Shown: positions 36,181 to 44,800, counted from the stretch's first letter. The stretch: 64,000 nt of DNA from Pseudomonadota bacterium (GCA_018823175.1 JAHJIY010000046.1:27676-91675), one strand, 5' to 3'. The notes: generated from the letters alone by a model not told the origin. Numbers and translations: made by a program.

Positions 36181-37361
36181 AATTATACGCACAGCAGGGT
36201 TATGGCGAAGGCGAAAAAATTTTTCAGGGACTCCATGAGGGCATAATTAATGGGGCAATCTTAAGCCCCCGTGATTTAAAGCCGGATGTTGCGGCGGCAA
36301 AGATTGCTAAATACAAGGCCGCGAACCCAGAAGCTGATCTTCTTATCGATCCTCAATTTTATGCCACTTTTGCCGGGTCATCTGAAATGGCAAGAGTGGG
36401 TAAACTGCCGGAATGGTCTCATTTTACCAGCGAAAGGAAAAGCGAGTTGGAGATTACGGCAAATGTTGAAGCGATCCTGCACCGAACACTGGAACAAATT
36501 ATTTCTTTGCCGGTAACTTCGGTAATAACCCCAAATATTTATATATCCCGTTCCTTTGATTCACGGGAGGCAGTGATTGCTAAAAATTTCATCCGCCAGG
36601 CTAGAAGTGTTTATCAGAGGTTTGGTGATAACCGTCCTTTATTTGTGACCTTGGCGGTATGCCGCGAAGCGCTTCTGGAGCGCGGTGATTTTGAGGAATT
36701 TTTGAACGACATCACAATGCTCGCTGAACCACCGGAGGGTTTCTATGTACTCATTGGTAGCCGCGGCACGGAGGTGCGAACAGATATTTTTCATGCGGAT
36801 GTCATTGCCGGGTGGATGCTGATGAATCACAGTCTTTCCATAAACGGCTTTCAAATCATTAATGGGTTTTCAGACCTTTTGACGCCGTTTCTCTTAGCTG
36901 CAGGGGGAACGGCCGGGGCATCCGGATGGTTTGCCAATCTGCGGACCTTTTCCCTGGATAGATTTCAGCCCACTCAAGGCATGGCTCGCCAGCCGATCCT
37001 GCGTTATCTGAGCGCGGCATTACTGAACCGGGTAACCTTCACCGAGAAAGATGCTTTGAGCGGGATGGTCCCGGAGGTGCTGAACGGGCTCCCCCATGAT
37101 GTCGATTACGACCCTGAACCGGATAGAACCAGCGAGGCGCTTCAAGCCTGGGAGGCCTTGCAAAGACTGAATAATACATTAGGCGCCGGAGACATAGAGG
37201 AGAACATGACAGGTTGCAATCTGGAAATCAGCAGGGCTGAAGCCCTTTACTCAGAAATCGCCGGGTTGGGCTTTGGCCTCGACAGAAAATCAGGTAGCGA
37301 CCATCTTGAGCCGCTGCGAGAGGGCATCCACGTGTTCAAGAAGATGACGGGGCTTGATTAA
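36177..37361 (+). CDS. Protein of unknown function with barrel-like alpha/beta pattern, coupled to the kinase
   Basis: I do not recognise a named family in this 394-residue protein. Alternating strands and helices (AILSPRDL 27-34, LLIDPQFY 55-62, VITPNIYISR, LFVTLAVCREALL, GFYVLIGSRG, INGFQIINGFSDLL, then a Gly/Ala-rich GGTAGASGWF segment) suggest a (beta/alpha)8 barrel, as an inference. The strand-end residues D59-x-x-Y62 and S30-P-R-D33 could line an active site. No signal peptide or membrane segment is present. The start codon overlaps the kinase stop (ATGA), so the two products are probably made in equal amounts and may interact. The gene end overlaps the end of the convergent nuclease gene by 26 bases. 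Confidence 0.7.
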   Translation: MKLYAQQGYGEGEKIFQGLHEGIINGAILSPRDLKPDVAAAKIAKYKAANPEADLLIDPQFYATFAGSSEMARVGKLPEWSHFTSERKSELEITANVEAILHRTLEQIISLPVTSVITPNIYISRSFDSREAVIAKNFIRQARSVYQRFGDNRPLFVTLAVCREALLERGDFEEFLNDITMLAEPPEGFYVLIGSRGTEVRTDIFHADVIAGWMLMNHSLSINGFQIINGFSDLLTPFLLAAGGTAGASGWFANLRTFSLDRFQPTQGMARQPILRYLSAALLNRVTFTEKDALSGMVPEVLNGLPHDVDYDPEPDRTSEALQAWEALQRLNNTLGAGDIEENMTGCNLEISRAEALYSEIAGLGFGLDRKSGSDHLEPLREGIHVFKKMTGLD

Positions 37362-37929
37362 TTACGGCCAGTACCCGTTCTATTGCCTTCTCGCGATGAT
37401 TGGGCCGAACAGGCCGCTTTGGTCTTGGGGTATAGATTTTGATAATCTTACCCGTTGTTTCGTCATAGCCCCATAGACCGACGCGAATGTTTTTAAAGGT
37501 ATCCAGATTTAAAACCGTTGGCAGTTTGGCCGTCGGGAGAACGAGGATTGCCGTATCGGCAAAATAATTATAACGGTGCGCCTGCATAAGGCCGCGCCGC
37601 CAGTCGGAAAGTTTGACCTCAAAGGCCCTTACGGTTGGTTGAGCGTGCAATTCATTCCATGCCGCCGGAAGATTTAAGGGGTTTGCGGCACCCGTATTCC
37701 ATGAAACGGTAACGAGATCGGCGATCCCGAAGCCGTTGACCGGCACCTCATGGGCCAGAACGCGGCACATTTTGGAAGAGCCGGGGTGAATCGCGGCATA
37801 TCTGCTGTCATAATCGACAGCAAAGGAACGGGCAAAGTCCTCTTCGGCATTGCTGGCGGTCCATCGTGGGCCGAAATTAAGCCGCGGACTGGGGAAATTG
37901 CATGTTCCTATGTGGCTGGTTTCATACAT
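37336..37929 (-). CDS. Candidate PD-(D/E)XK nuclease
   Basis: The protein has 197 residues. The central region carries a likely restriction-type active site: Asp71 in GIADLVTVSW, then Glu104-x-Lys106 in RAFEVKLSDW, followed by a helix RRGLMQAHRYNYFAD whose Gln, Arg and Tyr are typical of motif-IV-like residues in this superfamily. Flanking strands (AILVLPTAKLP, RVGLWGYDETTG) fit the fold. Similar small proteins read as FEVK-W-AL-QA-RY-FAD are found as stand-alone nucleases in accessory regions. It is convergent with the kinase-coupled gene and overlaps its 3' end by 26 bases. Nuclease activity is inferred from motifs only. Confidence 0.7.
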   Translation of the reverse strand: MYETSHIGTCNFPSPRLNFGPRWTASNAEEDFARSFAVDYDSRYAAIHPGSSKMCRVLAHEVPVNGFGIADLVTVSWNTGAANPLNLPAAWNELHAQPTVRAFEVKLSDWRRGLMQAHRYNYFADTAILVLPTAKLPTVLNLDTFKNIRVGLWGYDETTGKIIKIYTPRPKRPVRPNHREKAIERVLAVINQAPSSS

Positions 37930-38300
37930 GATTTATTGTTTTCCAGGTGGTCTTGTTTTCTTACATCATACAAACAATAAACAGGATATTCCACTGGTAA
38001 AGATGGCATGGGGGCGCAGGCCTGTGTAAAGAGGGGACGTTGGTTTTAAGGCAACTTGTTTCTCTCCGCTAATTATCTTAGATTATAAAAATCATGCCAA
38101 GACAACCCCGTATGGACGCGCCTGGTACCTTTCATCACATCATGGGGCGGGGGAGGGGGGTTGGGGCCGGGCCACGCTGACTAATTGAAACATTTGCAAT
38201 CATATCCTAAAACAGGGCTTTTCCTGGCCTATATTGATCTTTTTTCTGCCAAAAACGCAAATATAGAGATACAAGGTTCAACGGTATCTTCTTTTTCCCG
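37930..38300. other. Decayed mobile-element region
   Basis: Apart from a truncated transposase start (38094-38180) no gene is visible in this 371-base stretch. A G-rich run follows the transposase remnant at about 38145-38172. Confidence 0.5.
38094..38180 (+). pseudogene. REP-associated (Y1) transposase, N-terminal remnant
   Basis: The 28 codons start MPRQPRMDAPGTFHHIMGRG, which matches the beginning of REP-associated tyrosine transposases (pattern MxRxPRxxxPGxxxHVxxRG). The next residues are encoded by G-rich sequence and a stop at 38178. The HUH and tyrosine motifs of a working enzyme are absent. Confidence 0.6.
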
Positions 38301-38567
38301 TTGAAAACAAAAAACCGGGACGGCATTATTTTTCATTTCGATCTTTGGTACTGGGAAATGGAAAGAGGCAGCAGGATTTGGCCTGGCAAACAAACTCCTG
38401 TGCGGAAAGACATGGAATGTGCAGCTGCTGCCGCGATACCGGATAGAATCCCTTCGGAAAAACAGTGCATTTTTCCCAAAGGTTGGCTTCCGTCACCCGC
38501 TGCGCCACCACCTGGAGAGGCTGGCCAGCGTCGGGGTGGTCAAGACCATCCGCGATGCCTTAAAAGG

Positions 38568-38927
38568 ATGTATAACTCCGAACTCCTCATCTATCAGGCC
38601 GTGGCCGGACAGCTGAAAACCGATTACCGCTACTCCTCGGCCCTGTGCGACAACACCTTCCCCTTCCCGGATATTTCGGATAAACAGAAGACTACTCTGG
38701 AGGACCATGTTTTTCAGGTGCTGAATGAGCGGGGACAACACCCGGAAAAGACCATGGCCCAGCTCTATGACCCGGACAAGATGCCGGACGGCCTGCGCCA
38801 GGCCCACCACGAAATGGACCTGGCCGTGGAACGCTGCTATCGCGCCCAACCCTTCACCAGTGCCGAAGAACGGCTTGAATATCTCTTTAAACTCTACGAA
38901 GAGATGATCCTGGCGGATAAGAAATAG
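38568..38927 (+). pseudogene. C-terminal remnant of an MmeI-type (type IIL) restriction-methylase
   Basis: The 119 codons from ATG 38568 read ...AVAGQLKTDYRYSSALCDNT and then FPFPDIS, and later QLYDPDKMPDGLRQAHHEMD and EERLEYLFKLYEEM. This order (LKxDYRYS, NTFPxP, LYDPxxMPxxLRxAH, ERxxxLFxLYE) is the extreme C-terminus of large MmeI-like single-chain restriction-modification enzymes. The nuclease, helical, methylase and recognition parts are absent. The frame continues upstream to 38301 but with unrelated residues. Confidence 0.7.
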
Positions 38928-38967
38928 GTTGCTCTTCGGGAGATAACAAAATATAATCCCAACCATT

Positions 38968-38991
38968 GTTCCCCTAAAAGGGAACTTTTTT
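38968..38991 (+). terminator. Rho-independent terminator before higB
   Basis: GTTCCC (38968-38973) pairs with GGGAAC (38980-38985) across a six-base loop and is followed by TTTTTT. It separates the MmeI remnant from the toxin-antitoxin genes. Confidence 0.8.
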
Positions 38992-39025
38992 GTTTGCAAC
39001 AACAAGGGAACTGCTATATAGTTTT

Positions 39026-39319
39026 ATGAGAGTTATAAAATTACGAACATTAAAACAATTCTGGCTTGAAAAACCGGATGCAGAGAATGCTCTCAAGGCA
39101 TGGTATGCCGAGGCCAGGGCCGCAGAGTGGCGGAGTCCGGCCGATATTAAGGAGAAGTTCCGGAGCGCCAGCATCCTGCAGGACTCGCGGGTGGTATTTA
39201 ATATCTGCGGCAACAAATACCGATTGATCGTTAAGGTCATTTATCCATTTCCAACAATCTACATCCGCTTCATCGGCACCCACAAAGAGTATGATGCAAT
39301 TAACGCGGAGGAGATCTAA
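39026..39319 (+). CDS. higB: HigB-type mRNA interferase toxin
   Basis: The protein has 97 residues from ATG 39026. It matches the HigB family of the RelE/ParE superfamily: MRVIKLRTLKQFW start, LKAWYAEARAAEWRSPADIKEKF, then VFNICGNKYRLIVKV and IYIRFIGTHKEYDAI with the conserved C-terminal His/Tyr region. HigB toxins cut ribosome-bound mRNA. The stop overlaps the antitoxin start by one base (TAATG), so toxin comes first, the typical hig order. The upstream ribosome site is weak, in line with limited toxin synthesis. Confidence 0.88.
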   Translation: MRVIKLRTLKQFWLEKPDAENALKAWYAEARAAEWRSPADIKEKFRSASILQDSRVVFNICGNKYRLIVKVIYPFPTIYIRFIGTHKEYDAINAEEI

Positions 39320-40509
39320 TGCAGGCAAAAATAATCAAAACAGAGACGGAGTACGATCAAGCGCTTGTTCGCATTGACGAATTAATGGATGCGACACCCG
39401 ACACGCCCCAAGGAGATGAGTTTGAGTTGCTTGTGACCCTGGTAGAGCTTTACGAAGCGAAGGAGTATGCCATTGACCTACCTGATGCGGTGAGCGCCAT
39501 CAAATTCCGCATGGAACAGCAGGGCTTGAAGCAAAAGGACCTCGTCCCCTATATCGGCAGCAAGAGTAAGGTGTCGGAAGTGCTGGCCGGCAAACGGCCA
39601 TTGAGCCTCAGCATGATCCGAAAACTTCACGCCGAACTGGGTATTCCGGCGGCAGTCCTTTTGCAGAACCAGGGGGCGGACTTGCCCGTTATTCCGGATG
39701 GGCTGGAGTGGCAGGGATTCCCACTGGCCGAAATGTTAAACCGCAAATGGATCAATTTCAAAGGAACCCTGGCCAAGGCCAAGGAGCATGCGGAAGAATT
39801 GCTGGCGGCGTGGGCCGCGCCCTTGGGTGCGGATGCCCTGCAGCCGACGCTGCTCAAACAACACATTCGAGGCCGAAATAACGGCAACCCATACTCTCTT
39901 ACCGCCTGGCGGATCAGGGTTTCCCTGCTGGCCCTTGAGCAGGATATTCCTGTATATGCCTCCGGCACCGTGGATCGTGGTTTTATGTCCGATCTGGTGA
40001 AGTTGAGTTACCTGGCTAACGGTCCCTTGCTGGCAAAAGAGTTTCTACTGAAAAACGGTATTCATTTTATCGTGGAGCCGCATTTGAAAACCACCCATCT
40101 CGACGGGGCGGCCATGCGGCTTCCTTCCGGCGCTCCTCTGGTGGCGCTGACCACCCGCCACAACCGCCTCGATAATTTCTGGTTCACCCTTTGCCATGAG
40201 CTGGCCCATCTCTCCCTCCACCTGGATAATAACGACTGGTTTCTGTTTCTTGATGATCTGGATTGTCTGGAAGAAAACGGGGTGGAAAACGAGGCCGATA
40301 GTTTTGCCTCCGAGGTTCTTATTCCACCGGATAAGTGGCGGGAGTCAGGCCTTGATGGGGCATCAACCACTGCCGAGGTCAAGTCTTTTGCTGAAAGTCA
40401 GCGAATACACCCGGCTATTCCTGCCGGTCGGATCAGGCGCGAACAAAATAATTATAAACTGCTCACCAGGCTCATCGGCAATGGTGAGGTGCGAAAACTT
40501 TTTTCATAA
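39319..40509 (+). CDS. HigA antitoxin fused to an ImmA/IrrE-type metallopeptidase
   Basis: The protein has 396 residues, far longer than a normal HigA (about 100-140). Residues 1-120 are HigA-like, with the helix-turn-helix LKQKDLVPYIGSKSKVSEVL followed by GKRPLSLSMIRKLH. The C-terminal half has an ImmA/IrrE (COG2856-like) peptidase domain with zinc motif CHELAHLSLH (HExxH) and a downstream Glu-rich helix NEADSFASEVLIPP. ImmA-type peptidases cleave repressors. One chain could thus bind the hig promoter and toxin and also be proteolytic, possibly self-cleaving on a stress signal. This is inferred from domains. It is coupled to higB by a one-base overlap. Confidence 0.88.
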   Translation: MQAKIIKTETEYDQALVRIDELMDATPDTPQGDEFELLVTLVELYEAKEYAIDLPDAVSAIKFRMEQQGLKQKDLVPYIGSKSKVSEVLAGKRPLSLSMIRKLHAELGIPAAVLLQNQGADLPVIPDGLEWQGFPLAEMLNRKWINFKGTLAKAKEHAEELLAAWAAPLGADALQPTLLKQHIRGRNNGNPYSLTAWRIRVSLLALEQDIPVYASGTVDRGFMSDLVKLSYLANGPLLAKEFLLKNGIHFIVEPHLKTTHLDGAAMRLPSGAPLVALTTRHNRLDNFWFTLCHELAHLSLHLDNNDWFLFLDDLDCLEENGVENEADSFASEVLIPPDKWRESGLDGASTTAEVKSFAESQRIHPAIPAGRIRREQNNYKLLTRLIGNGEVRKLFS

Positions 40510-40567
40510 TGAATGGCTCGGCTGTTTAGTGCCTTACGCAGGTTAAATTCGACCAGTATCAAACATC

Positions 40568-41857
40568 TCAATCTGTTTTCTGAATCTTCTCAATCAATGA
40601 AGTAGTGGAGAAATTTTCCACCAGGGGGATACTGATCACCTGGCCGCCGGCGGCGATTACTTCCGGGGCACCGACAATTTCTGCCACCGGCCAGTCCCCG
40701 CCCTTGGCCAAAACATCCGGCATCAGAGTGGCAATCAGGTTGTATGGGGTTTCCTCGCTAAACATCACCACATGATCGACGCAACCCAGGGCGGCCAGGA
40801 GCCGGGCCCTGGACCCCTCGCTGTTGACCGGTCGGTCCGGGCCTTTGATTGTCCTGATCGAGGAATCGCTATTCATCCCGACAATCAGACAATCGCCACA
40901 TCGTCTGGCCGCTTCCAGATAGGTGACATGCCCCTCGTGCAGAATATCGAAACAGCCGTTGGTGAAAACCACCCGCCGCCCCATCTCTTTATAGTGATCA
41001 ACGATCATTTTAAGCTGGTCCAATCCAACAACCTTATCACGATCCGGTCGACGATACGGCGAGACCCCGACCGTGGTAAAACGTGACCTAATTTCGGAAA
41101 TCATCTGCGAATCAAGCTGAACCAGCACCGCTTCTTCTCCGGTTTCCGCCTCCGCTAATACTGTGCCGTCCGGCGCCACCACCATGGAATGACCGCCAAA
41201 CTCTACTTCGCCGGTCGTGCCGCACCGATTGCAGGCCGCGACAAAGATCTGGTTCTCGATAGCCCGGGCAATCAGCAGGGTCCGCCATTGCTCCCAGCGC
41301 ACCTTGGGCCATTGGGCGCTTACTACCAACAACTGCGCGCCCTGGTCGGTCTGCAATCTGGTCAAATCAGGGAAACGCAGATCATAGCAGACCAGAGCGG
41401 CCACCGGTCCCAGAGCGGTATTAATGGACTGCGGATTATGACCGGCAGTAAAATGGCGATCTTCAGCCATCGGCCCGAACATCTGCTGTTTGCGATAACT
41501 GCCGCAGATGCCCTCCGGCCCTATGAGATACATGGTATTGTAATACAAGACCCGGCCATCTGCCTCGACCTTTTCCGGCAGGGAACCGGCCAGATGAATC
41601 TTGCCCTTGGCCGCCAGTTGGCCAAGCTCGGCCAGCACGACCGGCGTCCTGGCGCTATGGCCCGCCAGGTTATGATAATCAAACCCGCACGACCACATTT
41701 CCGGCAACACCACCACGGCGGAAGACGTCGGCTGCAGCCGGGCAAGACCATCCCTGACCTTTTGCAGATTGTGATCGAGATCACCGAGCTTGACGTCAAA
41801 CTGCAAAAACCCGGCTGACCAGGGATTTAAAGAGGGATAATCTAAATGGATGGCCAT
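40568..41857 (-). CDS. Nitrilase-family amidohydrolase fused to RfaE2-type nucleotidyltransferase
   Basis: The protein has 429 residues. Residues 1-265 are a carbon-nitrogen hydrolase with the Glu-Lys-Cys triad visible: PEMWSCGF, YRKQQMFGP and CYDLRFPDL. It resembles omega-amidase/YafV-like enzymes. Residues about 290-429 are an RfaE2 (HldE C-terminal) cytidylyltransferase-fold enzyme with VVFTNGCFDILHEGHV, MNSDSSIRTIKGPDRPV and LAKGGDW. RfaE2 makes ADP-glycero-manno-heptose for lipopolysaccharide core. The two activities have no obvious pathway link; the fusion is unusual but both domains look intact. The start overlaps the HepT stop by one base (TAATG on the minus strand). Confidence 0.9.
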   Translation of the reverse strand: MAIHLDYPSLNPWSAGFLQFDVKLGDLDHNLQKVRDGLARLQPTSSAVVVLPEMWSCGFDYHNLAGHSARTPVVLAELGQLAAKGKIHLAGSLPEKVEADGRVLYYNTMYLIGPEGICGSYRKQQMFGPMAEDRHFTAGHNPQSINTALGPVAALVCYDLRFPDLTRLQTDQGAQLLVVSAQWPKVRWEQWRTLLIARAIENQIFVAACNRCGTTGEVEFGGHSMVVAPDGTVLAEAETGEEAVLVQLDSQMISEIRSRFTTVGVSPYRRPDRDKVVGLDQLKMIVDHYKEMGRRVVFTNGCFDILHEGHVTYLEAARRCGDCLIVGMNSDSSIRTIKGPDRPVNSEGSRARLLAALGCVDHVVMFSEETPYNLIATLMPDVLAKGGDWPVAEIVGAPEVIAAGGQVISIPLVENFSTTSLIEKIQKTD

Positions 41858-42228
41858 TATCCCAGCTCCTCTATTATTTTATGAATCGTTGTTCTGAGTT
41901 GGGGAATTTTCCCTTTACAGGTGTAAAAAACCGCTTCGGCATTTATGTCGGCATAATGGTGAGTAAGGATATCCCGCATCCCTTTGGCCTTTTTCCAGTC
42001 CACTTCAGGATATCGGGCCAGAAGCGTGCCGGCGGTAATTTTATCCAGATTCTTCACCGATTCGCCGATCACAATCAGCATCATGCAGATGGCATCCATC
42101 TTATCTACTCCACTAGGGCTATCGGTAAAAGCAGAAACCTGATCTATGGCCTCGAAACGGACCATGATTTTCGCGGCCGCCTCTTCTATCTGGCGCAAGA
42201 CTTCAAGGGTGAGTTCCTGGTCACGCAT
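41857..42228 (-). CDS. hepT: HepT-type toxin (DUF86, putative RNase)
   Basis: The protein has 123 residues from ATG 42228, which has GGGGAGG six bases upstream; a longer frame beginning 42243 would start inside that ribosome site. It has the HepT motif RX4HXY as R85-DILT-H90-H-Y92 in KGMRDILTHHYADI. HepT is an RNase-like HEPN toxin controlled by tyrosine adenylylation by MntA. The gene overlaps mntA by 8 bases and the nitrilase-RfaE2 gene by one base, so all three are translated from one message. Confidence 0.9.
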   Translation of the reverse strand: MRDQELTLEVLRQIEEAAAKIMVRFEAIDQVSAFTDSPSGVDKMDAICMMLIVIGESVKNLDKITAGTLLARYPEVDWKKAKGMRDILTHHYADINAEAVFYTCKGKIPQLRTTIHKIIEELG

Positions 42229-42511
42229 ATTCCGCCTCCCCATCGATCCGTTTTTTTAGAAATTTATTCATACTTTCCCGGTAGGTAACAAGATCAACCG
42301 GTCGATGAAGTCTTTCCTCCAAATCATGCTTGATGCCGACCAGCAGGAACAGATCCGGCTCTGAAATGCGGACCACCACATCCACATCGCTATCTTCTCC
42401 GGCCTCATCACGAGCAACAGAACCGAAAATACCGATATCGAGAATGCCGTATTGCGCGGCAAACTCACTTTTATACGTCCGGATTATTTCAATCGTTTCC
42501 TTTTTGCCCAT
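42221..42511 (-). CDS. mntA: MntA-type nucleotidyltransferase antitoxin
   Basis: The protein has 96 residues and the minimal nucleotidyltransferase motif GSX10DXD: G30-S31 then D42-V-D44 in GIFGSVARDEAGEDSDVDVV. The third acidic strand is supplied by RPVDLVTY. MntA transfers AMP to the tyrosine of the HepT RX4HXY motif and so blocks the toxin. It is the first gene of the leftward message mntA-hepT-nitrilase/rfaE2. Confidence 0.9.
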   Translation of the reverse strand: MGKKETIEIIRTYKSEFAAQYGILDIGIFGSVARDEAGEDSDVDVVVRISEPDLFLLVGIKHDLEERLHRPVDLVTYRESMNKFLKKRIDGEAEYA

Positions 42512-42861
42512 TATCTTTCCTCATATTTTGTCCTGTCCTTACTTTCCAATATACCTAGAACCATCCAGCTCAACATAGCTGATCTTTATTCCATTCTCTC
42601 TTGAAAAATGTAAAATCCATTATACTTGCAGAGCAATAATCATCAACGCCAATATAATGACAGATTATCAAAGGTATCCTTTATTTATGGTTTTCCAAAT
42701 TTATCATATAATCCTGCGATGCAGATTCTCAGCCCAATTCTTGATCTGCCACCGGGCAAAGGATGCGTTTCGCTTTGCATGTTCATTTGCAACTTTGCCT
42801 TAAGAAGCATTTATGTTAAAAACAGCTTCACTGACAATATCTACACAGGAGTACAAATTAA
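42512..42861. other. Intergenic region between divergent mntA and corrinoid activator gene
   Basis: AT-rich 350 bases with promoters presumably in both directions. A short open frame inside has no recognisable family and no good start signal. An AGGAG-type site lies close before the activator start (about 42847). Confidence 0.5.
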
Positions 42862-44793
42862 ATGGGAAAAGAGATTCATTTCCTGCCCGATGATATAAAA
42901 ATTACGGTTGAGACCGGCGCTAACCTGCTGGCGGCCGCCGCTAACGCCGGAGTTTACATTCATGCCTACTGCGGAGGCGACGGGGTTTGCGGCAAGTGCA
43001 AGGTCAAGATCGAAAAAGGAGAGGTGCCGGTCGACAGCGCCGCCGGTCTTAGCGATGATGAAGCCAAGGAATTCCGCCTCGCCTGCCAGGTAAAGGTTAC
43101 CGATGATCTGGTGGTCCGCATCCCGGAAGAAATCAGGGCGGACGGCAAATCACTGACCAGAAAACCCAAGACCACCCGCTCAATCTCGGCCCGTTCGATG
43201 AGTGATCTGGTCGGCACCTGGGAGATAGACCCGCCGGTGGAAAAAAGATTTTTGAAACTGGAACCACCCTCAATCGCCGACAATTCACCTGATCTGCAAA
43301 GATTGCTGCGGGCAATTAAAAAAGGATGTTACGATTGCGTCGAACCGACCTACGACCACCCGCAGCTTCTGCAGGAACTGCCCTTTATCCTGCGCGAGGC
43401 CAATTGGGAAGTAACGGTCATTATGCTGCGCGGCAAACGGAGCGAAGAACCGGACCGGATTATCGCAATTGAGCCGGGCGATACCACCAGCAAATTCTAC
43501 GGTCTGGCGGTTGACATCGGCACCACCACGGTCTGCGGTCTACTGATTGACCTTAACACCGGCGAGGTGATCGCCGAATCCACCGCCTATAACGACCAGA
43601 TCCAATACGGCGAGGACGTCATCTCCCGGATCATCTTCTCCCAGCGGGGCAATGGCCTGGCCACTCTGCAGGACCGGGTAGTGCGGACGATCAACAAGGT
43701 AATCGAATCGGTCTGCAAAAAAGTAATCATCAGCCCCAGCGATATCAGCTATATCATGGCGGCCGGCAACACGGTCATGAGTCAGCTGCTCCTGGCGATC
43801 AACCCCAAATACCTGCGCGAAGCGCCCTATGTCCCGACCTGCAGCCAACTGCCGTTAACCAGAGCGGCAGATCTGGGGGTCTATGCCCACCCCTCGGTGC
43901 GGCTCTTTCTTTATCCCTCGATCGCCAGTTATATCGGCGGCGATATCGTCGCCGGGGTCCATGCCTGCCAGATGTATAAAAATCCGGAACTCACCCTGTT
44001 TATCGATATCGGGACCAACGGCGAGATCGTGGTCGGCAACCAGGACTGGATGGCCTGCGCCGCCTGTTCAGCCGGCCCTGCCTTTGAGGGGGGCGGAATT
44101 AAACACGGGATGCGGGCCAACTCCGGGGCGATTGAAAACTTCCATATCCACCCCGAAACCTATGATCCGATGATCATCACGATCGACCTGGTAAAACCAC
44201 GCGGTATCTGCGGATCCGGCCTGATTTCCATCGTCTCCGAACTACTGGAGGCCGGGGTGATCGATCAGCAGGGGAAATTCAACCGCAATCTAAAACACTC
44301 CCGGATCAGAAACGGGGCGGACGGCTACGAATATGTTCTGGCCTGGGCCAAGGATTCCTTAACCGGTGAAGAAGATATCGTGATCACCGAAGTTGACCTG
44401 GACAACCTGATCCGGGCCAAAGGGGCAATGTACGCCGGCTATCTGACCCTGCTTGATTCGGTGGGCATGACCTTTACCGATCTTGACCGAGTGATTCTGG
44501 CCGGTAATTTCGGGGCCTATATCGATCTGGAACGGGCAATCTGCATCGGTCTGCTGCCCGATATCGCCCGGGAAAAATTCTATTATCTGGGCAATGCCTC
44601 CCTGACCGGCTGCCAGATCAGCCTGATCGATCACAAACGGTTCCGGGAACGGACCGAGGTCAGTAAATTGATGACCAATATGGAGCTGGCCGAAAACCCC
44701 AAGTTCATGAATCACTATATGGCGGCGCTCTTTCTGCCCCATACCGACATGAGTCTTTTCCCAACCGTGCAGGAAAAGCTGGCCGGACTATGA
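42862..44793 (+). CDS. Reductive activator of corrinoid proteins (RACo/RamA-like, 2Fe-2S plus ASKHA domains)
   Basis: The protein has 643 residues. The N-terminal ferredoxin domain has cysteines C37, C43 and C46 (YCGGDGVCGKC) and a fourth at about 75 (LACQV) for a 2Fe-2S cluster. A linker follows, then an ASKHA-type ATPase domain with AVDIGTTTVCGLLIDL, FIDIGTNGEIVVGN and VILAGNFGAYID. Such proteins use ATP to reduce inactive Co(II) corrinoid back to Co(I) in methyl transfer. Upstream of the AcsE-type methyltransferase, it supports a Wood-Ljungdahl corrinoid pathway; the gene order fits. Confidence 0.9.
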   Translation: MGKEIHFLPDDIKITVETGANLLAAAANAGVYIHAYCGGDGVCGKCKVKIEKGEVPVDSAAGLSDDEAKEFRLACQVKVTDDLVVRIPEEIRADGKSLTRKPKTTRSISARSMSDLVGTWEIDPPVEKRFLKLEPPSIADNSPDLQRLLRAIKKGCYDCVEPTYDHPQLLQELPFILREANWEVTVIMLRGKRSEEPDRIIAIEPGDTTSKFYGLAVDIGTTTVCGLLIDLNTGEVIAESTAYNDQIQYGEDVISRIIFSQRGNGLATLQDRVVRTINKVIESVCKKVIISPSDISYIMAAGNTVMSQLLLAINPKYLREAPYVPTCSQLPLTRAADLGVYAHPSVRLFLYPSIASYIGGDIVAGVHACQMYKNPELTLFIDIGTNGEIVVGNQDWMACAACSAGPAFEGGGIKHGMRANSGAIENFHIHPETYDPMIITIDLVKPRGICGSGLISIVSELLEAGVIDQQGKFNRNLKHSRIRNGADGYEYVLAWAKDSLTGEEDIVITEVDLDNLIRAKGAMYAGYLTLLDSVGMTFTDLDRVILAGNFGAYIDLERAICIGLLPDIAREKFYYLGNASLTGCQISLIDHKRFRERTEVSKLMTNMELAENPKFMNHYMAALFLPHTDMSLFPTVQEKLAGL

Positions 44794-44800
44794 GCACGTG

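Noticed and set aside
42626..42898. 90-codon frame before the corrinoid activator
   Set aside because: Overlaps the true start of the activator, has no ribosome site and no family resemblance.
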